Shown here: positions 1 through 7,653 of the stretch, one piece after another | How the letters are laid out: the number at the start of each line of letters is the position of its first letter | Numbering within the stretch: the stretch's first letter is position 1 | From: Scalindua sp964437425 | GTDB lineage: Bacteria > Planctomycetota > Brocadiia > Brocadiales > Scalinduaceae | Direction: 5' to 3' | Length of the DNA stretch: 15,625 nt | Assembly: GCA_964437425.1 (NCBI GenBank) | Contig: CAYTGO010000067.1 | Span: 1 to 15,625 of the forward strand | Position numbers and translations under genes: made by a program | Notes under the pieces: generated by a model | The model's input: the letters and a program-made list of their open reading frames with translations, nothing else | Databases searched by the model: none | What the model was told of the DNA's origin: nothing

Positions 1-2
1 AA

Positions 3-59
3 GTCGAAAACGGCCTGACATCCCTGGAAGAAGTATTCACAGTAGCATCTTCTGTGTAG
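3..59 (+). CDS. pilB: C-terminal end of a PilB/GspE-type assembly ATPase (partial)
   Basis: Eighteen codons are open from the window edge to a TAG at 57-59 and read VENGLTSLEEVFTVASSV. The pattern G-(L/I)-T-(S/T)-x-E-E-V-x-x-V is the usual last segment of PilB/GspE extension ATPases, and the gene is followed by pilT and pilU, which often neighbour pilB. Everything upstream, including the Walker motifs and zinc site, lies outside the window. The call therefore rests on a short tail plus context. A GspE or MshE-like ATPase is equally compatible. Confidence 0.6.
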   Translation, partial: VENGLTSLEEVFTVASSV

Positions 60-254
60 AAGAAAAGTGCCTAAAGTGAGCTAAAGTTTGAAGTGAGCTA
101 AAGTTGTGGTAAAAAACAAGTTTTTTGTTCTTTAACTTTAGGCACTTTAGTACACTTTACACTTTAGCCACTTAGTTTATTTAGGCACTTTTAATTCGTG
201 GCGTAATGTTACAAATTCTATATAATAAGCCGAATTAAAACTAAAGGAACAACC
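60..254. repeat. pilB-pilT intergenic gap built from 'ctaaagt' repeats
   Basis: This gap holds no gene. It contains several copies of (a/g)ctaaagt and its complement. A 14-bp perfect inverted repeat pairs 64-77 (aaagtgcctaaagt) with 135-148. Inside it sits a 7-bp inverted repeat, 111-117 and 120-126 (aaaaaac/gtttttt). The stretch 73-104 recurs at 1321-1352 with one mismatch. The large hairpin could be a terminator for the upstream gene or only a product of repeat expansion. A TATAAT at 221-226 could be the -10 box for pilT, but I see no convincing -35 box. Confidence 0.6.
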
Positions 255-1307
255 ATGGATATAAGTGAAATACTTACCTTTACTAAAGAGCAGGGAGCTT
301 CGGACCTTCACATAAGTTCCGGTGAACCTCCTGTAATCAGGATCCATGGTGAAATCCAGAAAGTAGATATGCCTGCCCTCTCACAGGAAGAGGTGCATAC
401 AATGCTCTACGATATCCTGAACGATCAGCAGCTCAAAATTTTTGAGAGAGATAAGGAGATAGACTTTGCACTGGACCTGAAGGGAATAGCCCGCTACAGA
501 ATAAATGCATTCTATCAATCCAAGGGAGAGGCAATTGTCTGCAGGACAATTCCTACAAAGATAATGTCGCTGGAAGAGCTGCAGCTCCCCGGTATACTTG
601 CCGACCTTACAGGAAAAACAAAAGGGCTTGTCCTGGTAACAGGCCCCACCGGCTCCGGTAAATCTACTACACTGGCTGCCATGATAGATTATATAAATCA
701 GAACAAGAAGCTGCATATCCTAACCATAGAAGACCCAATAGAATTTGTTTATGAATCAAAGCTCTGCCTCGTAAACCAGAGAGAACTGGGAAGCAATACT
801 CACAGTTTTGCCAATGCACTCCGTTCCGCACTGAGAGAAGATCCCGACGTCATCCTGGTTGGTGAGATGAGAGACCTGGAAACTATCTCCCTGGCAATGA
901 CCGCTGCAGAGACCGGCCACCTGGTACTTGGTACACTGCACACGTCGAGTGCTGCCAAGACTATAGACAGGGTTATAGATGTATTCCCTCACGAACAGCA
1001 AAACCAGGTAAGGTCCATGTTCGCCGAGTCCATATTGGCAGTCGTTACCCAGAACCTGCTGAAGAAGAAAGATGGTTCCGGCAGACTCGCCGCTTTAGAG
1101 ATAATGATAGGAACGCCTGCTATAAGAAACCTTATAAGAGAAGGTAAAATTGCCCAGATACCGGGAATGATGCAGACCGGAAAACAGTTCGGGATGCAGA
1201 CAATGGATGCAACCCTTGTGGACATGCTCAAACAGGGCGTGGTTTCAAAAGAGACAATAACACCATACCTGACTAATCCATCCGCCCTGGCTTCATATGG
1301 GGCGTGA
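255..1307 (+). CDS. pilT: Type IV pilus retraction ATPase PilT
   Basis: The 350-residue product has the length and layout of PilT, the hexameric ATPase at the inner face of the inner membrane that depolymerises pilin during retraction and twitching. An N-terminal PAS-like region (about 1-100, with the SDLH motif at 17-20) leads to a RecA-like core. The Walker A GPTGSGKST is at 130-138, the Walker B region DPDVILVGEMRD at 197-208, and the His-box GHLVLGTLHTSSA at 221-233. The PilT-specific segment AIRNLIREGK at 289-298 separates it from PilB and PilU. The start is supported by 'aaagga' about 7 nt upstream. It lies downstream of the putative pilB end and upstream of pilU. Confidence 0.96.
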   Translation: MDISEILTFTKEQGASDLHISSGEPPVIRIHGEIQKVDMPALSQEEVHTMLYDILNDQQLKIFERDKEIDFALDLKGIARYRINAFYQSKGEAIVCRTIPTKIMSLEELQLPGILADLTGKTKGLVLVTGPTGSGKSTTLAAMIDYINQNKKLHILTIEDPIEFVYESKLCLVNQRELGSNTHSFANALRSALREDPDVILVGEMRDLETISLAMTAAETGHLVLGTLHTSSAAKTIDRVIDVFPHEQQNQVRSMFAESILAVVTQNLLKKKDGSGRLAALEIMIGTPAIRNLIREGKIAQIPGMMQTGKQFGMQTMDATLVDMLKQGVVSKETITPYLTNPSALASYGA

Positions 1308-1406
1308 GTAAAGAAAGTTTAAAGTGAGCTAAAGTTTGAAGTGAACTAAAGTGACTAAAGTTGTAAGAAACCTGTAACTTGTAACCCGTAACCCGCAACT
1401 CGCAAA
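1308..1406. repeat. pilT-pilU gap with second copy of the 'ctaaagt' repeat
   Basis: Bases 1321-1344 match 73-96 exactly (24 bp), and the match continues to 1352 with one difference. A run of short near-copies follows: 'gtaacttgtaacccgtaacccgcaactcgcaa'-like direct repeats up to the pilU start. No ribosome-binding site can be recognised before pilU, so pilU may depend on translation of upstream mRNA or on an atypical initiation region. Confidence 0.6.
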
Positions 1407-2519
1407 ATGGAACTAGACAAATTATTAAAATTAATGATGGATCTGGATGCCTCGGATATTTATCTGACTGCAGGGCTTCCACCCACTTTTCGGATAGAGG
1501 GCGCAACCGAACCCATATCCGGTGCGAAGGCGATGACTAAGGAAGAGACTAAAGAACTCGCCTTCTCAATAATGAGCGAAAAGCAGAAAGCCATCTTTCT
1601 TGAAGAGAAGGAGATGAACCTTGCCCTGGCTCCAACTATCGGGCGATTCAGGGTGAACATATTCTATCAGATGAACTGTGTCGGCCTTGTCATTCGCCAG
1701 TTAAAAGTTCCGATTCAGTCATTTGAACAGTTGGGATTACCTTCGGCACTGGAAGATGTTGCTATGACTAAGAGAGGTCTCGTATTGGTGGTAGGCGCAA
1801 CCGGTTCCGGTAAATCTACTACACTGGCAGCCATGATAGACCACAGAAACAGCAATACCCACGGGCACATAATCACAATTGAAGATCCTGTCGAATTTGT
1901 ACACCAGCATAAGAACTGTATTATTACCCATAGGGAAGTGGGACTCGATACACACTCCTTTGATGATGGCCTGAAAAGTGCGCTCAGACAGGCGCCTGAT
2001 GTTATCATGATAGGTGAGGTGCGTGACACTGCGACTATGGAAGCGGCCATAACTTTCGCTGAGACAGGCCATCTCTGTATTGCTACACTTCATGCTAATA
2101 ATGCCAACCAGTCTATAGAACGTATCCTGACTTTCTTTCCTGCCGAAAGGCAGGAACAGATATTCCTGCTCCTGTCACTTAATCTCAGGAGTATTATTTC
2201 ACAGCGGCTTATCCCTACTGTAGATGATAAGAGGGTCGCCGCCGTAGAAGTACTGATGGACACCCCCAGGGTAAAGGACCTTATCCTCAAACAGGAGATC
2301 GGTCTCCTGAAAGAGGCGATGAAAAAGGGCGAACAGGAAGGCATGCAGACATTCGACCAGGCTATCTACAACTACTACATGGAAGGAAAGATCAGTTACG
2401 AGACTGCGATAGCATATGCAGACAGCGCAAACGACCTGCGTCTGAGAATCAAATTTGATACTCCGGATATTGAGGAGGAGACAGAAAACAGGCCTGTATT
2501 TAAAATAAGAGAACAGTAG
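1407..2519 (+). CDS. pilU: PilT-like retraction ATPase PilU
   Basis: The 370-residue product is a second retraction ATPase. Walker A GATGSGKST is at 130-138, Walker B APDVIMIGEVRD at 196-207, and the His-box GHLCIATLHANNANQS at 221-236. The Ala after the first Gly of Walker A, the 'MIDHRN' segment and the longer C terminus point to PilU, not PilT. PilU needs PilT to act and increases retraction force (family knowledge). Codons around Walker A are nearly identical to pilT: a 23-nt run at 1806-1828 matches 654-676. The ATG at 1407 gives a normal N terminus, but Met10 and Met11 are alternatives because no Shine-Dalgarno is visible. Confidence 0.92.
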   Translation: MELDKLLKLMMDLDASDIYLTAGLPPTFRIEGATEPISGAKAMTKEETKELAFSIMSEKQKAIFLEEKEMNLALAPTIGRFRVNIFYQMNCVGLVIRQLKVPIQSFEQLGLPSALEDVAMTKRGLVLVVGATGSGKSTTLAAMIDHRNSNTHGHIITIEDPVEFVHQHKNCIITHREVGLDTHSFDDGLKSALRQAPDVIMIGEVRDTATMEAAITFAETGHLCIATLHANNANQSIERILTFFPAERQEQIFLLLSLNLRSIISQRLIPTVDDKRVAAVEVLMDTPRVKDLILKQEIGLLKEAMKKGEQEGMQTFDQAIYNYYMEGKISYETAIAYADSANDLRLRIKFDTPDIEEETENRPVFKIREQ

Positions 2520-2829
2520 ATAGTTCTCAAAGAACAAAAGCGGGTCTCACACAAAGACACAAAGGCCACAGAGAAAACAAACAACTATTTAAGACACGGA
2601 TATTAAATAAATCCAAATGCCAAAACTCAATGTTCGTTAAACCCAAATGTCTAAGCTCAAATGTCAAATAAATGCTTAAAGCTTAAATGATTTAAGCCGT
2701 CATTCTTTTGAACTTTTGATTTTGGATTTCAATTGGATTTTGGGTTTTGTCATTTGTGCTTAATATGCCAATCCTCAATATACAATATTAAATATTCAAT
2801 ATTTAATCCCCACCCCTTTAATCCTCTCC
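2520..2829. repeat. Gene-free gap with dispersed repeats
   Basis: No coding region is visible. At 2547-2575 lies a copy of the 'cacacaaagacacaaagg' repeat that also occurs in other gaps of this window. From 2633 to 2755 lies the first copy of a 123-bp repeat whose second copy is at 4270-4392. It contains a small perfect palindrome, gcttaaat-g-atttaagc (2681-2697). The rest (2756-2829) is AT-rich, with short direct repeats around 'aatattcaatattaa'. Confidence 0.6.
2633..2755 (+). repeat. 123-bp intergenic repeat, copy 1
   Basis: Aligned by eye without gaps to 4270-4392, with about 11 mismatches in 123 bp. The two copies flank the pmbA gene in the same orientation. Neither copy has an open frame of note. 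They look like members of a dispersed non-coding family; function unknown. Confidence 0.7.
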
Positions 2830-2858
2830 TTGCAAATGATGGGAAATGTAGTTAAAAT
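2830..2858 (+). promoter_or_regulatory. Possible sigma-70 promoter of pmbA
   Basis: TTGCAA at 2830-2835 and TAAAAT at 2853-2858 are separated by 17 nt. This is close to the -35/-10 consensus and would start transcription about 40 nt before the pmbA ATG. It is a prediction from sequence only. Confidence 0.4.
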
Positions 2859-2906
2859 TCAGCTAAACTTTATCTGTTTATTGAGAGCAAAGGGACAATA
2901 AAAAAA

Positions 2907-4223
2907 ATGGGAAACAACGTTGAAGAAAAAATACTTGATCTGGCCCTGAAAGATGCTGATTCAGCAGAAGTGATCTATGAAGAGGGAGAGTCCAGATCTA
3001 TCAGTTTTGAAAATAATAAACTAAAGTCTGTATATACCAAATCAATCAGGGGCATCGGCCTGCGCATAATCAAGGACGGAAAGATCGGGTTCTCAAGTAC
3101 CACCGATTTCAGAAAACCCGAACAGCTTGTCACAAATGCATTAGAGAGCGCGGAGTTTGGACAGGAAGCTAAATTTGAATTCCAGTCAAAAAACCGGTTT
3201 AAAGATACCAAGCTGTTTGATAAGAACGTAGAGGACTACCCTATCGAGAAAGGAATACAGATCGGCGAAGAGGCGATTGAAAAAGCGCTCTCTGCAAATC
3301 CGGATTATGAGTGTGGAGCCAGTATAGGAAAAGGTGTCGGTAAAAGCCGTTTAATTAATTCAAAGGGCCTGGACACAAGCACTCAATCAACCTCGTTTGG
3401 AACAAGCATGGACATACTGCTTGTTAAAGACAATGGGCTGTTATGGATTGGAGAGGGTGAGAGTTCCGCGAAAGTGAATGATGACCTTGGTAAACATACA
3501 ACAAAAATGCTTAATGATCTGAAACTGGCAGAGAAGGAGGTTGATATATCTACCGCCGCTTATCCTGTAGTCTTCACTTCCAAGGCGATAGGAAATCTGT
3601 TGTCAACGTTTGAATCCGGCTGTAACGGGAAACTGGTACAGAAAGGAGTCTCTCCGCTGACAGGCAAACTGGGAGAGAAGATAATAGATGAGAGGATCAG
3701 CATCTATGACGATCCTACTATCGATTATGCTGATGGCAGCTATATCTGCGATGACGAAGGAGTCTCTGCACGACGCACCCCCCTATTTGAATCAGGCGTA
3801 CTTAAGAACTACATATTTGACCTGCAGACTGCCGGTATTATGAATGCCGAATCTACCGGGAACGGAACAAGAAGCTTCGCCTCACAACCCTCTCCGGGAA
3901 ACTCTAACGTGATAGTTGAACCCGGGGATATGAAGTTTGAAGATATGATTAAAGATATGAAGAACGGAATACTGGTAGACCAGGTACTTGGCGGAGGCCA
4001 GAGCAACGTCCTTGCCGGAGAGTTTTCTGTAAATATAGATTTAGGATATCTTGTAGAGAATGGAGAAATAGTCGGAAGAGTCAAAGACTGCATGATTGCA
4101 GGAAACGTCTTCGAAGTATTCAACAACATAATCGCCCTAGGCGACAGAGCCGACTGGCACGGCGCCCTAAAAGTACCCCCCTTCTATTTTAAGTCTGTAA
4201 ACCTTGCGGGGAACAAAAACTAA
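2907..4223 (+). CDS. pmbA: TldE/PmbA-family protein (TldD/TldE protease partner)
   Basis: The 438-residue protein matches the PmbA/TldE family in length and layout. An N-terminal domain (about 1-190, containing 'SISFENNKLKSV' and 'GIGLRIIKDGKIGFSSTTD') is followed by the C-terminal beta-rich domain, with 'DDEGVSARRTPLFESGVLKN' and a late segment around 'GNSNVIVEPGD'. In other bacteria TldD and TldE form a complex that cleaves unfolded peptides, matures microcin-type or RiPP precursors and degrades CcdA. TldD carries the HExxxH zinc site and TldE does not. I see no HExxxH here, so this is the TldE side. No tldD is in the window. A 'ggga' lies about 13 nt before the ATG. The flanking 123-bp repeats are in the same orientation. 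Confidence 0.9.
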   Translation: MGNNVEEKILDLALKDADSAEVIYEEGESRSISFENNKLKSVYTKSIRGIGLRIIKDGKIGFSSTTDFRKPEQLVTNALESAEFGQEAKFEFQSKNRFKDTKLFDKNVEDYPIEKGIQIGEEAIEKALSANPDYECGASIGKGVGKSRLINSKGLDTSTQSTSFGTSMDILLVKDNGLLWIGEGESSAKVNDDLGKHTTKMLNDLKLAEKEVDISTAAYPVVFTSKAIGNLLSTFESGCNGKLVQKGVSPLTGKLGEKIIDERISIYDDPTIDYADGSYICDDEGVSARRTPLFESGVLKNYIFDLQTAGIMNAESTGNGTRSFASQPSPGNSNVIVEPGDMKFEDMIKDMKNGILVDQVLGGGQSNVLAGEFSVNIDLGYLVENGEIVGRVKDCMIAGNVFEVFNNIIALGDRADWHGALKVPPFYFKSVNLAGNKN

Positions 4224-4269
4224 ATTCCTCACACGAAGGCACTAAGACACAAAGGGTAAAAGCCCAATA

Positions 4270-4392
4270 TTCGTTAAGCCCAAATGTCCAAGCTCAAATG
4301 TCAAATCAATGCTTAAAGATTAAATGATTTAAGCCGTCATTCTTTTGAACTTCTGATTTTTGATTTCATTGGGATTTTGAGCTTTGGCATTT
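4270..4392 (+). repeat. 123-bp intergenic repeat, copy 2
   Basis: About 91 percent identical, by eye, to 2633-2755 and co-linear with it. It is preceded at 4228-4258 by a member of the 'cacacgaaggcactaagacacaaagg' family, as copy 1 is preceded by a similar sequence at 2547-2575. The repeat is therefore composite and longer than 123 bp. Confidence 0.7.
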
Positions 4393-4801
4393 AGATTTAT
4401 TTAATATCTGTGTCTATCCGTGCTAATCCGTGGCTAAATATGTCTTTTGCCTTTCTCTTTTTACCTATAACATTTCTTGTTTTTCTTTGCGTCCTCTGCG
4501 CCTCTGCGTTAAGATTTGTCTTCTGTTTTTTACCTATTATCTTTTCTTTGCGTACCTTGCGCCTTTGCGGTGAATTTTTTTTGCCTTTCGCCTTTAACCT
4601 ACATTTTTGTCTTTATCCGTTTTTATCTGCGTCCTATTATCTTCTGTCTTTTGTTTTTCCTTTGAATCCTCTGCGCCTCTGCGTTAAGATTTATCTTTTC
4701 TTTCTGTCTTCTATTTTTTACCTATAACTTTAGCTTTTCTCTGCGCTCATCCTGTCCTCGGCGCCTTTTGTCCGGGGAGCGCCTTTGCGGTGAAATCTCT
4801 T
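4393..4801. repeat. Block of 'ctctgcgcctctgcgttaag' repeats, non-coding
   Basis: This 400-bp gap consists of degenerate repeats. A perfect 26-bp copy pair is at 4492-4517 and 4667-4692, and related pieces ('cttgcgcctttgcggtgaa') are at about 4556-4574 and 4779-4795. The 4398-4437 segment resembles 14401-14438 ('tctgtgt..atccgtg..atccgtggctaaa'). At 4755-4778 a G.U-containing hairpin (CCTCGG ... CCGGGG) interrupts a repeat unit, and 15432-15458 has a similar insert. A 105-codon open frame (4410-4727) runs through these repeats and is low-complexity (Phe, Leu, Cys). I do not regard it as a gene. Confidence 0.7.
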
Positions 4802-5545
4802 ATGGAAATTTGGTACATACCCGTCATCTTCACCGCTGGCATACTCGCCGGATTCATCAACACCCTTGCCGGTGGCGGTTCACTGCTTACCCTGCCGATA
4901 CTCATCTTCCTTGGTTTGCCGACTGCAGTGGCGAATGGAACTAACCGTATTGCAATCGTCGCTCAGTGTGCGTTTGCGGTTGCCGGCTTTAAGAAGAAAG
5001 GTGTCTCCAATTTTAAACTGAGCCTCCTCCTTTCAACACCTGCAATCATAGGTGCCATCATCGGCGCATACTTTGCGATCGACATATCCGACCTCCTGTT
5101 CAGAAGAGTACTTGCCGTTATAATGCTGCTCGTCCTCGGACTCATCCTCTGGAATCCCCGCCAGGAAGGTGGTCACTCAAACAGTGTAGGACGCCGCCAG
5201 CTCATTACCGCAATGGCAGCTCTCTTCTTTATCGGGATCTATGGCGGTTTTATACAGGTCGGTGTCGGTTTCATAATCATTGCCGCCCTGACCACCATTA
5301 CGAAATTCAATCTTATAGTGACCAATAGCCACAAGGTATTCATTGCCGGTATCTATACGATCTTTGCACTGATCGTATTCGCCTTCAATGGAAAAGTATG
5401 CTGGGAAATCGGACTATGCCTGGCTGCCGGAATGGGCCTCGGCGGATGGATCGGAAGCCACTGGGCTGTTAAAAAAGGTGAACGCTGGATAAGAGTGGTG
5501 CTTACAATCTGTGTTGTAGCGATGGTGATAAAGCTTATTGTTTGA
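4802..5545 (+). CDS. TauE/SafE family sulfite/organic-anion permease
   Basis: The 247-residue protein is almost wholly hydrophobic, with about eight membrane segments. It carries the family signature GFINTLAGGGSLLTLPIL near 17-34 and 'ANGTNR' at 44-49. A repeated half follows, with 'GFIQVGVGFIIIAAL' at 149-163 and a C-terminal 'GWIGSHWAVKKGE'. TauE/SafE proteins move sulfite, sulfoacetate or related anions across the inner membrane; the substrate here cannot be told. I chose ATG 4802 over GTG 4790 because the GTG is part of the upstream repeat 'gcctttgcggtgaa'. No clear ribosome-binding site is visible for either. The last 60 codons have a diverged second copy at 7654-7836. Confidence 0.9.
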   Translation: MEIWYIPVIFTAGILAGFINTLAGGGSLLTLPILIFLGLPTAVANGTNRIAIVAQCAFAVAGFKKKGVSNFKLSLLLSTPAIIGAIIGAYFAIDISDLLFRRVLAVIMLLVLGLILWNPRQEGGHSNSVGRRQLITAMAALFFIGIYGGFIQVGVGFIIIAALTTITKFNLIVTNSHKVFIAGIYTIFALIVFAFNGKVCWEIGLCLAAGMGLGGWIGSHWAVKKGERWIRVVLTICVVAMVIKLIV

Positions 5546-5904
5546 TTATGTGGAACAAGGCCTGACTCTGTTTCTTATTGTATCTAACCACTGATTAGCC
5601 CAAATAAACTACTACGTAACCACCAAGTAACTCTAACATAACTACAGACCATTAACACCATCTAACCATCCCTTTTCCAACCTCTTATAGCCTTATTATA
5701 AAATCAGTTACGACAACACAAAAGATTTCTTAGGGACACCCTACTATACAGTAATACTATAGTATGGGGATACCCTACACAGTATAAACAGATATAGTTA
5801 AAGATTTATCTTGTTTTTAATATTTTCTAGTTGATTAATTTGTTAAATACCAATAATATAACTAAAATTACTAATTTAGTAGAATACTACTAATACTACC
5901 AGAG
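5546..5904. other. AT-rich gene-free gap with palindromes
   Basis: No gene is visible. An imperfect inverted repeat at 5732-5774 (agggacaccctactata ... tatagtatggggataccct) includes a perfect 12-bp palindrome, atactatagtat (5754-5765). A short stem aaagat/atctt followed by gttttt at about 5801-5818 is a weak terminator candidate. The region joins the fic-side repeats. Confidence 0.45.
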
Positions 5905-5940
5905 ATTAGTAGTTGCTATATAAAGATAGCAACTACTAAT
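5905..5940. repeat. 15-bp perfect inverted repeat upstream of fic
   Basis: attagtagttgctat (5905-5919) and atagcaactactaat (5926-5940) are exact reverse complements separated by 6 nt (ataaag). It could form a strong hairpin or be a dyad binding site. It overlaps the start of the 104-bp tandem repeats. Confidence 0.85.
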
Positions 5941-6202
5941 TAACTACTAATAGCTACTAAATTAGTAGTTTTACTTAAGTAATTATAGGTATTATAGATA
6001 ATTAGTTAGTAGTATTAGATATATAAAAAATAGTAACTACTAATCAACTACTAATAGCTACTAAATTAGTAGTTTTACTTAAGTATTTATAGGTATTATA
6101 GATAATTAGTTAATAGTAATGGATATATAAAGAATAGTAACTACTAATCAACTACTAATAGCTACTAAATTAGTAGTTTTACTTAAGTATTTATAGATAA
6201 TT
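5926..6202 (+). repeat. 104-bp tandem repeat, about 2.7 copies, upstream of fic
   Basis: Units begin at about 5926, 6030 and 6134 with a period of exactly 104 bp and only a few differences. The third unit is shortened by a 9-nt deletion between two 'tatag' repeats. Each unit contains the palindrome ctactaa-a-ttagtag (5954-5968, 6058-6072, 6162-6176) and further actacta/tagtagt half-sites. The block ends about 15 nt before the fic start. The arrangement resembles an iteron or multi-operator array, possibly bound by the winged-helix C terminus of the Fic protein (inference). Confidence 0.85.
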
Positions 6203-6217
6203 TGCATTGGATTAAAA

Positions 6218-7567
6218 ATGAAAATTCCAGAAAAAGTTAATGATTGGACAGAAACCTTAGGCTCTAGATCTAAAGAAGTTATAAAAATTAGTGTCAACAG
6301 TTCTATTGAAGAGATTATAAGAAATGCAAATAATGAATATATCTATTGGGACAAATTCAAATATAAAAAATTTCCTGATAAAATCAAGGCGGAGGATGCA
6401 TGGGCTTGCCTTAAATTGACTAGAACCGCCTCAAAAAAGAGTACTCAGGTTGAAGATAAGGATGGAAGCTTTTTTTGGTACTGGCTTCCAGATCTAATTC
6501 TGAAAGACCTTAGCCTAGTTGATAAAAGGGCAGGTGGTGAAATTTTGGCAGATGATCCGTCTATTAGTGATCCACATAGCAAAGACAGGTTTTTAGTTAA
6601 CTCTATTATGGAAGAGTCTATTGCTTCTAGCCAGTTGGAAGGCGCTGCCACAACGCGAAAACATGCAAAAGAAATGTTAAGGGCTGGGAAAAAACCAAGA
6701 ACTAAGGCAGAGCAAATGGTTTACAATAATTATCATACAATAACATGGATTAAGGAAATCAAAAATAAACCTTTAACTCCTGAGTTAATTAAAGAAATAC
6801 AAATGAGAATTACGACAGAGACACTAGAAGATTCTGAATCAGCAGGATGTTTTCAAACGGACGACGAAAAGAGAGTCTCTGTTTGGTATCAAGATTTACA
6901 GGTTTTTGAGCCACCTAAGGCAAGCGAGATTAATCAACGTGTGGAAGCATTATGCGATTTTGCTAATCAACCAGAAAGCGAAAATGAATTTGACCATCCA
7001 ATCTTAAAAGCAATTATTCTTCATTTTTGGTTAGCATATATTCACCCATTTCCAGATGGTAATGGAAGGACTGCCAGAGCATTATTCTATTGGTATGCTT
7101 TAAAAAACGAATATTGGCAATTTGAATACTTATCAATTTCACGAATTGTTCTAAAGGCACCAGAGCAATATGTCAGGGCATTTTTATACTCAGAAATTGA
7201 TGAATGTGATTTAACGTATTTCATAGCTTTTCATTTGCGAACAATTAGATTGGCCATAAAAGATTTACAGCAATATTTACGTAAAAAGCGAAAAGAATTA
7301 AGCAAAATCCGAGAGTTAGATTTGCTCTCTACACACCTAAATTTCAGGCAAGGAGCTTTACTACGCTATGCGTTAAAACATTCAAATGATTTCTATACAA
7401 CAATAAAAACTCACCAAAATATTTATAAAGTTGCTTATCAAACAGCAAGAGCTGATCTGGATTCACTTGAAAAACTTGGATTATTAACTAGAAAAAAGAT
7501 TGGCCACGAATACTGTTTTTATTCAACACCTAATCTTTATAAGAAAATTAAGGGTCTATTGGCATAA
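6218..7567 (+). CDS. Fic family protein (probable AMP-transferase) with N-terminal inhibitory motif and C-terminal winged helix
   Basis: The 449-residue protein has the Fic catalytic motif HPFPDGNGRTAR at 276-287, which matches HxFx(D/E)GNGRxxR with His276 as catalytic base. Upstream, SSQLEG at 137-142 fits the inhibitory (S/T)xxxE(G/N) helix, with Glu141. This makes it a class II Fic protein, normally self-inhibited. Such enzymes transfer AMP or another NMP to a target hydroxyl. The C-terminal 90 residues ('YKVAYQTARADLDSLEKLGLLTRKKIG') look like a winged helix of the kind fused to Fic in DNA-linked families. The first 90 residues are unassigned. The start lies directly after the tandem repeats, with no strong ribosome-binding site. 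Its base composition is more AT-rich than pilT or tauE, suggesting transfer. Confidence 0.92.
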   Translation: MKIPEKVNDWTETLGSRSKEVIKISVNSSIEEIIRNANNEYIYWDKFKYKKFPDKIKAEDAWACLKLTRTASKKSTQVEDKDGSFFWYWLPDLILKDLSLVDKRAGGEILADDPSISDPHSKDRFLVNSIMEESIASSQLEGAATTRKHAKEMLRAGKKPRTKAEQMVYNNYHTITWIKEIKNKPLTPELIKEIQMRITTETLEDSESAGCFQTDDEKRVSVWYQDLQVFEPPKASEINQRVEALCDFANQPESENEFDHPILKAIILHFWLAYIHPFPDGNGRTARALFYWYALKNEYWQFEYLSISRIVLKAPEQYVRAFLYSEIDECDLTYFIAFHLRTIRLAIKDLQQYLRKKRKELSKIRELDLLSTHLNFRQGALLRYALKHSNDFYTTIKTHQNIYKVAYQTARADLDSLEKLGLLTRKKIGHEYCFYSTPNLYKKIKGLLA

Positions 7568-7653
7568 TATTAAGAACTGCGCAATCATCCCTTTTATAAA
7601 AAACCCTAAATCGACGCCATATATGTAACACCAATATACATTGATCACGGTAA

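Noticed and set aside
196..213. Sigma-54 promoter (gtggcgtaatgttaca) before pilT
   Set aside because: A GG is present, but no GC dinucleotide lies at the required spacing, so the -24/-12 pattern fails.
2520..2535. gttct-caa-agaac stem after pilU as a terminator
   Set aside because: The stem is 5 bp and is not followed by a T-tract.
4410..4727. 105-codon plus-strand frame rich in Phe, Leu and Cys
   Set aside because: It runs through degenerate 'ctctgcgcctctgcgttaag' repeats and the peptide repeats follow the DNA repeats. There is no ribosome-binding site and no protein-like composition. It is a false frame.
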